From the NCBI GenBank assembly GCA_003439945.1, contig QVRM01002157.1, positions 1 through 64,000 of the forward strand: DNA of 64,000 nucleotides. Reading direction: 5' to 3'. The translations under genes were made by a program, and so were the position numbers. Source of the DNA: Dermanyssus gallinae. Taxonomy: Eukaryota > Arthropoda > Arachnida > Mesostigmata > Dermanyssidae. The stretch's first letter is position 1. Every line of letters begins with the position of its first letter. This document shows, piece after piece, positions 32,260 through 44,314 of this stretch. A model generated the notes under the pieces. That model had not been told where the DNA came from and did no database searches. It saw nothing but the letters and a program-made list of their open reading frames with translations.

Positions 32260-34595
32260 CGAACGACGCAAATATTACGAGAAGTGATCTACCAATTTTG
32301 TATGTGGTTGAGCACAGACCCAGCACAACGTGCATTTAAAGGGCACCAAGGATCATCAACAATCGATATCTTCGCCACCAACCTAGGCCCGAACGACATC
32401 TGACATTGCGGATATGCAAGCGATATTATAGCTTTTGGCAATAGGCCGCACCTGCCGGCGACTTTAATATAACAAACGGTACTAGGGCAAAAAGAAAATA
32501 CGTCGAAAAATGGTTTATCTAGAACACTGAACTTCAATTCGAGATATAGAGAGGCCCTATGAAACACTGACTGCGACAATCCTAATTTACGTAGCTCCAT
32601 CTATACTCTGCGCTCGAAACCATGGTTTAACAGACGGTGCTACGGGGCTCAAAAATGTGTGAAGCAATCATTCTTTCTTGCCCGTTAATCCATCCTGTGA
32701 TGATCATTCTACAATAGGGTCCGCAAATGGTACTCTAATACCCTTAATGAGGCCCAGCTCGTATAAATTGAAACCCAAAAAGCAAAGATGGTTCATGCAA
32801 GAGAATGTCAGGCTTACAAATGGATCCGCCATACAATGGTAAGCATTGCATGCCCTAATTCGTCCACACTTCCTGTCGAGCAATTCAGATATATGTTCTC
32901 GTCAGCGAACACAATCCTTCACGAAGTGCCAGTGTTTCAAGGCCCGCACAGCAAAATAGTCAACATCCATCTGGCCAATAACGACCATTTGCTTTACAGA
33001 AAGTTGCGGTTGCAAGTTTGTACAATGGAAAGGCGCCGGGAACAATTTGATTTGGAAATGATCATATCAAGCAGTCGGAATGGCTGCAACCAGCAATTAG
33101 TCACTTAATAAATAGGTGCCTGGACATAGGGGATATACCGGCTAGTTGGCAAGACTGTACACTGGCAGTGATTTCTAAAGGCAGAAGTGACGTATTGGAA
33201 TCCCTCAGCGCGGAGAGGAATTTTCAAGACAAGCTGCATCTAGAAACTACTATCGTTGCTCCTAACTCGGCGCTTGGAAAAAATTTAAACTACAGTACTT
33301 CATACCCGAAGAACAGCATGGATTTAGTCACTGCAAGTCAGCTCACAGAACTTGCGCAATACTCTGCGAGAATATTAACACAACAGTTGCAATATTTGTG
33401 GATTTCAAATCAACCTTTCACTGCACTTCGCAACGCCGCCCGTTGGAAGATGGCAACATATGATGTGTCGCCACGGTTTCTCAAGATATTCTCGGCTATC
33501 CTCCGGAATAAATATGTGATACTGGCCGAGGGTGTTGCCGAACATCCCAAATTGGGACAGACAACGGATGTTCCTCAGGCTGGTATCCTTAGTCCAATTG
33601 TGTCTTCTGTAATTGTCAATGAGCTGCCGGCAATTGTAAAGCAAACACATTCATTAGTGCAACTCGTCTAATACGCTGATGATATTGACGTGTACGCTGA
33701 AAGTTGCTTCCAAATTCAGCAAGCGTTGGTCACTCTTGCACAGTTTTCGAGAGAGTGCAAAGTTTGCGACAGAGGACCGACAGAGGAGTTATTTTTTTGA
33801 AGTTAAGAACAATGAAGTTCCGTCTTGGAGGACGTCTTGCAACACCTGATACTATAAAGCACTACGGCCAGCCTATACAATTTGTTAATCATTTTTAATA
33901 ATTGGGCTTTAAACTTACGCCAAGCGGCACCTCATTCTCTAGACATATAGAGGAAAGGGTGCGTAAGGCGCTGATTGCCATCTACTGAAATAATAATTTG
34001 CAACTTCTCTCACTGCGGACGGTTTTAAAATTATTTGACCTGAAAGTTGCCCCTACAGCAAGCTATGCGATCGAGCTTATTATTTGGGAACATGTCAAAG
34101 CTTCGAGATTTGACGTACTCGGCCGCCTGAAGGCAACATATATGAAACGGGTTATGGGCGTTCATCGAAGCAACCGCAACCGATTGGTGTATCTGGCTGA
34201 GGACACCTCACTTTCTAGAGAAGGCTTCCAGCGCCGCTTTAAGGTGCGGTAAACCCGTGAGTATCAAGAGCATTTACTAAAATGGGAAGCTAATATGTGT
34301 CAAGTAAACATGGACTTCTATCGGAAGCAAGCTATGATGAGCACTTCGTAAAAAGATGCCCAACACAAAACTCGCTACCTTTTTATGCGTCATGCAACGC
34401 ACGGCAGTGTGCACGAAAGTTGGCTTCCATGAGGCAGATGGAAACAGTGGAATGTCGATGAGGAGACAGGGAGTGCACCTGTCGGCACTTTAGAACAGTT
34501 TGCTCAACCTATGATCTGTTGTATTTCCGGAAGCTGCCAGCACTCCCGCAGATTCATAATTACCATAAACTACTTGAGTAATAAATGATTGTTTA
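32260..34595 (+). pseudogene. Finger-bearing LINE family 3, decayed (EN + RT + finger)
   Basis: The most complete, though dead, member of the clade. Endonuclease C-terminus: FKGHQGSSTIDIFATNLG (about 32330-32385). Connector: KPWFNRRCYGAQKCVKQSFF (about 32620-32680), then VHARECQAYKWIRH and PVEQFRYMFSSANTI (about 32790-32925). RT blocks: STSYPKNSMDL; ARWKMATYDVSPRFLKIFSA, ILRNKYVILAEGVAEHPKLG and TTDVPQAGILSPIVSSV (33450-33615, motif B); and a YADD region (about 33670-33685) just past a stop. Thumb: MKFRLGGRLATPDTIKHYGQ, TLTPSGTSFSRHIEERVRKA and LKATYMKRVMGVHRSNRNRL. Decayed C-terminal finger: ECTCRHFRTVCSTYD (about 34470-34515). The 3' end taataaatgattgtttatt resembles the other clade members. 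Motif B has lost QGDP, confirming inactivity. Confidence 0.88.
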
Positions 34596-34649
34596 TTGCC
34601 GAGTCTTGAACTATGACTCGCTAGCATTCCTCGGAAAGCTAGAATCATG

Positions 34650-34922
34650 TTTAAGAGGGGGGGGTTAATTCTATACAATTCTCCCTCCTCTACAGGCTCG
34701 GAATCGTCGCAAGGCGTATCTTTAATGCACCGATGGCCGGACATGTTGGGATAGCTAGAGTTTCCCCAACAGTTCCCCCCCTTGTGACAGCGTGCATAAC
34801 TCTTAGCAGTGTGATTTATCATCTCCTCCGAAAATTTGATCAACAATAGGAATCGAACCGGTGACACCGCGGTAGCTGACAGCCATGACTAACGCGGTAG
34901 CCCCTCTAGACTACGCCGCTAC
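34650..34922 (-). mobile_element. SINE family A, copy 4 (full length)
   Basis: The best-preserved head. On the minus strand it begins gtagcggcgtagtctagagg, continues ggctaccgcgttagtcatgg and has an exact Pol III B-box (ggttcgattcc). The shared body follows, then the aacatgtccggcc block and a 3' extension (gattccgagcctgtagagga) similar to the copy at 35.3 kb. Confidence 0.88.
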
Positions 34923-35319
34923 CTTACCATACAGGCTGCTATGCTTATTCAGATAACCGTAGTATTAAGTCTTTGACCGAGCCAGAAGAACTGCGAAATT
35001 CATCCCACATAGGCGACGTCAAAAGGTGTTGTGAAAAGAAGTATGACTTGATATCTAGGCCTACAAAGTGGCAAGGTGGCTGGGTACCCTCATCTCGGTC
35101 TACAGGGCCCAGCAAATTAGCCGGACATAAACCGGACTAACTAAATTTAAGTGTATGCTATTGAGGACACTCGTCTGGGACGCTATCGTAACTGACCCAT
35201 TAGCACCTTCAATGCGCTGCCTAGGCTGGTAATGCTTTTTCGCAGGCGGAGAGAAATAGACATTGAAAGTATGCATGTATCGGAGACTCTATGGATTTTC
35301 GACCTGTTGGCTTCGAGAC
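34923..35319. other. No recognisable gene
   Basis: Short unique interval between SINE copies 4 and 5. I see nothing in it. Confidence 0.4.
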
Positions 35320-35600
35320 TTTAGGAGGCTTAGGTTCTAGGGAACGAGTGCGCTAGTCATGGTTGACATCTACCGGGGTGTCGCCGATTCGATCCCTGTT
35401 GCAGATCGAATTTTCCTTGAACGATGCTCATTAAGAATAGATGATAAACCATACTGCTTAGAGTCAGCGGTCATGCTACCACAAGGTCTGTTGGGGAAAC
35501 CTTAGATATCTCAACATGTCCGGCCCACAATGCATTGAATTTATACCACACGGTGAGTTTCAGGCCCGTAGGGGACGGAGGATGGTCTAGGTAAAATGAC
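35320..35600 (+). mobile_element. SINE family A, copy 5 (with 3' extension)
   Basis: The head agtgcgctagtcatggttga is followed by the B-box gattcgatccc, the body gatgctcattaagaatagat, gagtcagcggtcatgctacc and tctcaacatgtccgg. The distal block caggcccgtaggggacggag ends at about 35595. It defines the extended roughly 280-bp form. Confidence 0.88.
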
Positions 35601-36029
35601 TAATGGAGTTATTGCGAAGGTATGCAAGTGTCTCAGATTAGCCACGGGGGACCCACGCGGTGGTGATTTTTTTGCGGTATAAGCTGCTATTGGATACACA
35701 ACGTGGTAACGTCACAACTGTGCTCGGCACCTTGTTCAGACGGTCGACACCAGGTCTGGAACTAGGGCGGATGTAGTTTATCGTGACGCTTAATAACTAA
35801 TAAACATTTAAGTTATTAATTTCAAAAGGTGACAGCTCGTTTTGTTGTAGATTTTCACTTTAAGTCTGAGCCACGATCAAACTATGATGTTCTTGTAGAA
35901 GTACTGCGATTCACCACAGGTGGTGTAATAAACATAGAAAGAGAAGATTTATGTTACTATATGTATACTTAAATACACATGTTCAATATTAGGGGCGCGT
36001 AAAGCAGTAGCAAAAACGGACAAACTGAG
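35601..36029. other. No recognisable gene
   Basis: Unique AT-rich DNA between two SINEs. No motif seen. Confidence 0.4.
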
Positions 36030-36190
36030 ACATTTAGGGTTTTCCCAACAGTCCTTGCGACAGTACGGTTGCTGACTCTTAGCGGTATGGCTTATCATAT
36101 ATTCTTAATAAGCATCGCCCACAGACAATTTGATCAACAACAACAGGATTAGATCGGGCGACACCTCGCATATGACAACCGTGTTTAGCA
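36030..36190 (-). mobile_element. SINE family A, copy 6
   Basis: Antisense copy. It has gggttttcccaacagtcctt, cttagcggtatggcttatca, taagcatcgcccacagacaa and the B-box complement gattagatcgggcgacacc. The head is truncated or diverged. Confidence 0.83.
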
Positions 36191-36315
36191 ATTTTTTGTG
36201 GAGGAGGAAATATTGCTTTCTATTTCGAGCTGCGTAAGACTCGACCCCAGCGGATGGATGTTACGCCGCTAAGACCCATACCCACTAAACGCATCTCCCC
36301 CCTTAAACTTCACTC

Positions 36316-36360
36316 TCTGATGGCCCAGATCTTCATAGAACAGTGCTATGGGCCATCAGA
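36316..36360. repeat. Inverted repeat, 11-bp perfect arms
   Basis: tctgatggccc (36316-36326) and gggccatcaga (36350-36360) surround a 23-nt loop. Possibly incidental. Confidence 0.75.
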
Positions 36361-36369
36361 AGAAATGGC

Positions 36370-36860
36370 GAGTGCCCTATCGGATCAATTGGCCGGGTTT
36401 ACTTACGGGTTCCCCCATCTCTCAAGCGCACTTTGACCCAGCTCTTGTAAACCCGTTTGATTCAAAGCTGCGCTTTCTTCAGCCGTGCCGGCCTCAAAAA
36501 GATTTTGTCTCTCCTTGCATCTTCTGTGCTTTGTTTTTAGCACCTCTTGTGCTACTTCCGCTCCCAATTATCATGCTTGGGTCGAACACAGGATGTATTC
36601 GACGAACTCTTTCATACTATTTCGCGGGGGGTCCTGTACTTCGGGATGGGTGAGTCCCGCTCTGGACCATCTCTCGCGAGTCTGTCTAATTGCCATGGCT
36701 CTGTCCTCTTCCCATGCCTGGCACCTAAGGAGTGTGTGTTGTGGGGTGTCTTCTACGGCTTCGTTGCAAAAAAAGGCATGTTTCTGATGGGACCTTCTCT
36801 ATTCGGTAAAGGTATGACTGGAAGTTGCCATGTCCCGTGAGAACCGGCGTTAGGCAGAAG
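36370..36860 (-). pseudogene. R1-like LINE C-terminal fragment
   Basis: On the minus strand from about 36850 it reads PVLTGHGNFQSYLYRIEK then VPSETCLF. After a 1-base frameshift (extra T in a T run) comes CNEAVEDTPQHTLLRC then QAWEEDRAMA. This is the same C-terminal Cys-His region as in the 16.0-kb R1-like insertion (TGHGxFQSYLxRI...EDTPxHT), but from a different family. It ends near 36370-36440 in a 3' UTR-like segment. No poly(A) or TSD was identified. Confidence 0.8.
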
Positions 36861-38202
36861 GTTAGAACCCCTCCCGGCGTTGCTATCCACGCGCGTATGT
36901 TTGGAATGTTCAGCGCACTAGACCACCCCGCATTATATATATATATATATATATATAACTTCGCTATGTTAGCACTTTGGAAGATATATATATATATATC
37001 AAAGTAGAAGTATTGTCGTATAGATTGACATTTTTAATGCAGCCCGGACGATGTCGCCGTTTCCCAACTACCATTACATCTTAGTAGTGGTAATTAATAG
37101 CCCAAGTATTTTGTTTCGGATATTGTTTAAACCTAAAAAGATAAATTCATAGTATAATATATTTTTAAATGCATGATCTTATTTGAATGGGTAGCACAAA
37201 CATGGGTAGCTTACGCTGACCCATGTTGCCTTCTGGTTCTGCATTTACAAATCTTGCACGCAAATGTATTAGCAAACTTCATCCCCTTCTCTAAAAGAGC
37301 ACTTAACGACCTACTTCAACTGACGCATGTGTATTTCAGTGTGTACTCGCCTTTTCCAAATATGCAAAGAAAACGATTTTGTACACAGTTCGCGTGTTAT
37401 CTGGCTGCCTCCAACTCGTCTAGACCTTTTTCAGTGCGCTAAGCCGTGGCATTGCGTTGATCCGTTCCGTTGCTGTACGCTCTGTTGTCAACGATGAGAC
37501 TTATATTGGCGAATCCTATATCGGAAGAAGAAGGGGAGGCAATGCGGCGAGAATGTTTGGCGAACCTTATACTTTGACCTTGTCTAACGGTGAGTCGTAA
37601 TCTTAGCGGAAGGTCGGGAGACCACGGACCCGTTGCCCAGTTTCCTTTCCCATTTTTCTAGCAACAACTGCTAAACCTGTTGCTAGCCGATAGGTCAGTG
37701 CAGTCAGTAATAATCGCACCCGTAATCTCATTGTCGAGATAGAGGACCTATAAACATTGCGACGTGAGGTTCGTGCAACTCACGACCCCCCCGCTTACCG
37801 CGTTCTAGTCGTCAGTAAGCGGCGCCAATAGTGGTCTTGGTAATCTCGGCCTTCCGCATTACAGAAACGGCAGGCACGTACCGCCGGCCGTCGATGCGAT
37901 TCTTCACCATTCCCTTCACTTCCTCGACATATGTTCGATTCATCGTGAAGCTGCAGCGGCGGCACAGGCGAGCGGTAGCGGCTGAGCATTTCAGCACACA
38001 GACCTTCAATGTTCGAAGTTCGAAATCCGAAGTAAACACACACACTCGATTGATGTGAAAACCCACTGAATGATCATTCCTGCCTTGCTGCCCTTGCTGC
38101 CCGGCGACTGTGTGCAGCCTCAGGGCCTCCGACCTCATGTACGACCAGTCACTGTCATCGGCCAATCGACCGTCTGTCTCGTACAGTGAAGTGAGGGAAA
38201 CA

Positions 38203-38400
<198 letters not shown>

Positions 38401-39350
38401 TGGTTTTGTTTGTGAACAGATAGTCATATAGTATGGAGTAGCATAGAGAGTCAATGCGGTCGCTGACGCTTGTATCCAAGAACCAGAAGCGGGTAGGAAC
38501 TCTGAACAAGCGACAGTCGGACTGTCTGACTCGCGTACGCGCCACTAGGTGGAGCTCGAAGCTCAGGCTCCGAGCCGCCGCCAGGCTTTGAGCGAGAGGC
38601 ACAGGCACTGTGTGCGACTGTTGTCGCTACTGCCTATTCAGTGCTGTCTCTCAGAGGAGCAGCAAAGAGCGAAGCGGCGCGCCCAGGCTAGTGAGCCAAT
38701 GAATGAGGCCCGGCTGGGCTGCGGAAGCACCCGTGTGGATAGCAGAGTTCAGCGTCAAAATAGCAAAGACAAAACCAGACAATAAAAACAACAACAACAA
38801 CAGCGACGACGACGACAGCGCGACGGCAGGAAATAATGAACCAGGCACCAGGCGACCATAAAGCACTAGCGAGGGTTAGGAAGGTTCATTCCGGGAGAAG
38901 ATATAGTATAGCTGGTAGTTGTATTGCGGGGAAAAGGGGGTTATCTGGTGTCATGACCAACTAAAGGTATATATCCCCCCCCCACCCCCCCGTCCCTCAT
39001 ACATTCGGAGATCTTAAACGAATATGTATATTGTGCGTGTCCTGTGTACACATATTTATATACAGATAATGTGCATATGTAAACACACATATATACATAT
39101 ATGCATATTTTCACGTATGCAAACCTATATACATATGTACGCGTAGATTGCTGAAATGCGCGATGCACATGCGTCACTGGCCGCTAGCACTAACTAGTGT
39201 GGGACTCACAAGCCTACTAAACCCAGGTACTACTTCCCACCGCCTCGGGCTCAAATGCAGTTGCATGGAATTACTTTGACACACGTGGGGAGAATCCCGC
39301 TACTTTTCTAGCTCTTTGTGTGTGGACAATGCGTTGAAGGCCTAGCTGCG

Positions 39351-39368
39351 CCCCCCCCCCCCCCCCCC
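39351..39368 (+). repeat. Poly-C run (18)
   Basis: Homopolymer, seen directly. Confidence 0.95.
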
Positions 39369-39699
39369 GCCTTCATCGTTGCATCTCCGGGCGTCTCGCT
39401 ATTGTCGCTCGTCGATCCTTTTCCAGGGCTTGATGAACCACGACATGATCGCGTCAAAGTAGACTCGGCCTTCCATGCAGCCAAATCATATAGGCTAAGG
39501 GGTGCGAAACCCTTCATTGATGCTGCTGGTGCGAAGTCCCGGACACGAGATAGTGCCGCGCAGCGCGTAATCATGTCGTCGACATATCCAGCACGTGATG
39601 GTCTTGCGGCACCCCTCGCTCGTTATGTCATATCCACTGACGACACGCGTCAGGCATCTGACATTACTACGCTACAATCATGTAATTTCCGTGATTCTT

Positions 39700-40470
39700 T
39701 TTCTTCGTAGGTTTGCGCTGTCTCTATAGACTCCCAGTTTGCCGTGTTAAAAGCATTTCGTACATCAAGTAGGATAAGCACGAGCTCCTAGTTTTAAGCT
39801 CGACGATAAAAGATTTAAAGTCGTTTAAGCACAGCACTATGACGTTCTCTATACGTTTGCCGTCTCTCCATACGTTTGCCGTCTCCTATCGAGGAGACAG
39901 ATAGGCGGAAAGCCGATTGGCCATTTTTTGTCGCCAGTTGAGGATTAAGGACCTCGTCAGCATGCTTCCATTGGGAAGAAAGTGTTTCTCTCTTAGCACT
40001 ATATTGGCGAGATCCTTGATAAGCCCAGCCCAGGCCACCGTTTAGCGATGGGCCTGGTCAAGCTCTGGGGGTACTTCGTCCAGACGGCCCAGCGCCCTGT
40101 TTGGAGTCAGCCGCACTCGTGCCTGGTTTGGCACTTTGTCCAGGGTGACCTGTAGAATGTCCCCCTTTTCTGGTTTGGGGGGTCTCAGAATTGCGTTATA
40201 CATTAGTGGCGCCTACAGCACAGCACCTAGTGTGGGATTCTAATTAACTAAACCGATAACCTCCCCGCCCCCTCACAGGCTCGGAATTGCATGGCATTAC
40301 CTCCTGGAAGGAATGTCCCCCTGTGCGACGTAAACGCCTTCCCTTCCTTTCCTGGCCTGTTCTGGAAAGAGGACGCTAACAACTCGTGCAGGATCTGCAT
40401 TGGTATCTTCGGGGGCGATTTCCGGATATTTTCCCTGACTACCCGGTAAGAGCCAAGGCTCGCAGGTGAA
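39700..40470 (-). pseudogene. Probable transposon-derived coding relic (LINE-like)
   Basis: On the minus strand, protein-like pieces follow each other across stops: YRVVREKYPEIAPEDTNADP then ARVVSVLFPEQARKGREGVY (about 40455-40330), ILRPPKPEKGDILQVTLDKV and PNQARVRLTPNRALGRLDEV (about 40195-40080), then LIKDLANIVLREKHFLPNGS and MLTRSLILNWRQKMANRLSA (about 40025-39905). The arrangement recalls the connector and RT region of a non-LTR element, but I could not identify a catalytic motif. It could equally be a decayed host pseudogene. Confidence 0.35.
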
Positions 40471-40652
40471 GTTGTACCGCGTCGCTAAGATTTCGCCAGG
40501 CTTTTGTCACCCTTTTGACGATTAACGCCCTCAGAGTCGTCCTGAGGCCAATTAATCGTCGCCACAAATCGACTGATAATACAGCACTATATTATTACAG
40601 ACATTTACAAACAGCCACATTTATGTATCCAGGTCCAGGACACACGTGTCGA

Positions 40653-40824
40653 GCCCGGCGGCGTGGTGCATTCCGCCTGCGCCTTGCGACCGGAAAAGAC
40701 ACATAGGTACGCGGGTGGGTTCGAGCCCCACCGTTGCACTGATTTGTACTTATGGGGTCCGTCTATGAAGCATTGCAAAAAGCAGTCCCGTAGACGTTAA
40801 ATCTGGGCTGAGGTTTAGCCCGAC
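40653..40824 (+). mobile_element. SINE family C, copy 1
   Basis: tRNA-derived. The A-box-like gcccggcggcgtggtgcatt is followed by gcgccttgcgaccgg, an exact B-box in gggttcgagccccacc, then a non-tRNA body: ttatggggtccgtctatgaa, gcattgcaaaaagcagtccc and gttaaatctgggctgaggtt. It matches two antisense copies at 62.4 and 63.2 kb. Confidence 0.9.
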
Positions 40825-41390
40825 AGGTAGACACAGTTAGCCACACGCATATGCATGCATACGCATAAATAAACGTTTATACATTCAGACACAAGCACAA
40901 GCATACAGGCAAATTATACATGCATGCAGACACGTTTTTATACAGTCATACATAAGGATACCTATAGTTGATGATTACATCTCCTTTCGGTAATGTTACG
41001 CCGGTATTGTGACAATACCATACGTATGGGCACCACGGATAAGCACATAGAGCCACATACATGCATGCGCATGACAGTGATACTTGCAGTCACGTTCACA
41101 TCTACACGTGCACACACAGATGTACCATATACAAAACGTCATGTGCTGATTGCGCATGCGTCCGTTCACACATCCACACAGATCGACGCACGCTCATATA
41201 CCACCGCATCCAAATATATGGAACAAAAAAGATAAACAGCCTGAGAGATAGCGAAAGAAGAAAAGATAGGCACGAGAAAGAAGTGGGTGAGAGAGAGGGC
41301 CTTTTATATAGACATGCTTTCAGGCTCATAGGTGCGTGAACATGGCACACAGGTATGGCGCCGCCTGCTATGCTCTGCATGTAGTATATA

Positions 41391-41412
41391 GATCGATGGC
41401 CGGCCATCGATC
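41391..41412. repeat. Perfect 22-bp palindrome
   Basis: gatcgatggcc followed immediately by its reverse complement. Seen directly. Confidence 0.95.
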
Positions 41413-41451
41413 CATCCAGTTGGGAATCCTTCGGGTTCTCTCTCTTTTTGT

Positions 41452-41697
<246 letters not shown>

Positions 41698-44008
41698 AAT
41701 TCAATCTATTAACACTTTATCGTGTCATTATACCTAGTTATGTCCTATAAGCTGACGTTTGGTGAGTATACACATATGTACATTTAGATTTATACTTTTA
41801 TATATATATATATAAATATATATATTATAAATTCTATAAATATCTTTATAAATATCGGATCTATGGGTCTAGAGCCAAAGCCGAAGGCATAGCAGCCACC
41901 GCTGTTGTGGCCAGCCCCTTGTTCTCCATGTTGTGTCCATGTTGAGCGCCGGGGCGGCCATGCGCATGTGTTGCTGGAGCATGCTGGAGCATGTTGTTGC
42001 TGCTGCTGGTGATGGTGATGGTGGTGATGGTGCTAGCGCCGCCGCCGGCGGCTGCTCCACCGTGTGGTTCTTTGGGAGAGGGAAGGACACTCGTGGCGAG
42101 GGCAGGCCTATCGGCCTGCCGGCCAACAACCAGCCAGGCCGATCAGGTAGGTAATCGGTTGGTTGATGTGCGCACATGCTGCATGTAGATAGATGCAGGT
42201 AGCCGCCACTCGAATAGGCCGCGCGCCAGAATCGTTGCTCGAATAGGCCGGGCCGGAGAATTGTTTGCTACTCTGCTATGCCGATGATCTGGTAGTGGTC
42301 ATCGAACTTTATCGAACATCATCGACAGAATTGTAGCGGTCGGTGTTGATGGCCAGCCTCTCTCTATACGCGCATGTTTCTCCCGCCCGTGGTATTGTTG
42401 TCGTTGTTGTTGGCTCGAGACCGGCTAGAACATACTGATTGACCACCTGATCAGCTGTGCAGCGGATCTAGGCCGTGCAAGTCCAAATCGTCGCTGTCGT
42501 CAAAATCGTCTTCATCATTATCATCGTCATCATCGTTAAGATCGTCCTCATCATTATCGTCGTCTAAGATGTGGTAGGCGAAGCAGAACACATCGTCGCG
42601 TTCTTTTCACACACATCATAGACAACAGATTTCAACAGTTCCAAGAACGGTCAAGCAGTTACTGTAACGCTACGACATCTTCTCTGCGACCGCTATTCGT
42701 ATGCTCGTCTCATAACGAACACTGTTGTTACTGCTGCTTGTGTTCTGCTCTACTTCGACCGTTGCGCGTTCTGCGCGAATCTCGACACGAGAGACACACA
42801 CAGAGAGAAAGAGTACCCCCTAGGCTTACATGCCGCCAGGTTTCGGTCTTCTGCTACAAAACTTGCTCGCCCCCGCTGCCGCTGCTGCCGGCTAAAGTTG
42901 TCGTTATCGGAGACGGATTGCGTGGTGGAGGTTCGTTAGTTCGATCAGTTGGTCTGGTCTCTCTGTGCCGAGTCGTTTTGTTTGACAACTCCCCTCGCCG
43001 GTTCGTGCAAGAAAAGTCATAAAGTGAAGTTAAGCGGACCCATTTGAACCCATCACCCATCAGCACATTCAATCAGTCAGAATCACATGCAGCAGGTCAA
43101 TCAAAGTGTGCTGGCAACGTATGCACTTCTCATTTGTCACTAGCTAAGAGAACAGCGGCAGCAGCAGCACCATCATCTGTGTCCTCGCTCTAGTTGCACG
43201 TGCATGCAAAAGCACACTCGCCGTGGGACGTTCTCGTCAACGACCTGTTCCTGTCAGGTTGTGCGCGGTGTCTTCCTGTCTTGGATTTGACGGCCGGACG
43301 GGTGCGTGAGAGTCTGGCTATCTGCTGCACATTCTTCCTTTGGCTCCGATCGATCGCGCTCTGTCATGAGCCAGGACGCGATTGACCGCCGTGCACACGA
43401 ATCATAATCTTTATCAAAATAGCAGTAATTAGGAGCCTCATCATCATTATCATCATAATAATAGGAATAGAACGCCAACAAAACGATTCTATTAACTACG
43501 TCGATGGCTAGTTGACCAGTTGCCGACCGATCGTCTGTGTTTCTGCGTTACGCGCATACTGAGCGTACTGAGAGTAATTGTGTGGGTGCTGGAGCTTTGT
43601 GTGACATTTGTGCATGATCGTGGCTGCCGTCGCGGCCTGCCGCCACCTCCGTCTCCTCGATAGACGGCGAGAACTTGACCCATCGAACAAACTTGTGCGT
43701 GTTCGTGTTCACGACCTCGAACAGACTTCACCCGCTTTATTGCGTTCCTCCTCGCTTCCTCAGTGCTGAGTTCCCGCTGCTGGAGCAGTGCTTGTGTTCG
43801 CCACCGCAAAACCTGCAACAAACCAACACCGCTTGTCGTCCGCTTGTTGGTGGCCTCGTACTTTTAGTGTGGTGCGCAGTGGTGTGTTCTGAACATCGGA
43901 AGCGGACGAAGGTTGAGCAACGACGAACATCAATCAGAAAAGGGAACTAAACGTGATTATCTTGCCACCTTGAGCAGCGGTAGCCACCACCGCCGCCTTT
44001 CAGACATC

Positions 44009-44314
44009 ATGGAGCTGTTCTGCGCGGAAAGCTTCGACGCCAATCGAACGGCAGCCAATAACAACCACATGGTGGGAACAATGACGACTTCAGCTTCAGC
44101 AGCAGCTTCTGCAACGATGACAGCTACCTTTGCTGGTGGTGCTGCATCATCGTGTCTACTTGCACCTCGGGACCGAGCCGTCGCTCCTTCGAGGGCCATC
44201 GGAACGATGCTGTTCCTCGAGGATAAGTACGCCGTGTCGCAGGACTACTTCGTGACGGTGCAGTCGGAGGTCCGGCCTCACATGCGAAAGGTTCTCGCAG
44301 TCTGGATGATTGAG
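44009..44314 (+). CDS. CycD: Cyclin D, coding exon 1 (N-terminus)
   Basis: First coding exon of a D-type cyclin, the G1 cyclin that binds CDK4/6 and drives Rb phosphorylation in the nucleus. The start is the ATG at 44009, with A at -3 and G at +4. The frame is open upstream but has no earlier in-frame ATG. Residues 3-7, LFCAE, form the LxCxE Rb-binding motif near the N-terminus, as in vertebrate D cyclins (MELLCHE-type start). Residues about 24-50 are an Ala/Ser/Thr-rich insert not present in vertebrates. Residues 64-102 (from IGTMLFLEDKYAVSQDYF to MRKVLAVWMIE) align with the start of the cyclin box, including the conserved MRKxxAxWM. The exon ends after codon 102 at gag|gtacgc, phase 0, the same position as CCND1 exon 1. 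Next exon at 53324. Confidence 0.95.

Noticed and set aside
43913..44008. N-terminal extension of cyclin D upstream of 44009
   Set aside because: The frame is open but contains no ATG. The ATG at 44009 has good context and gives the expected LxCxE-proximal start.
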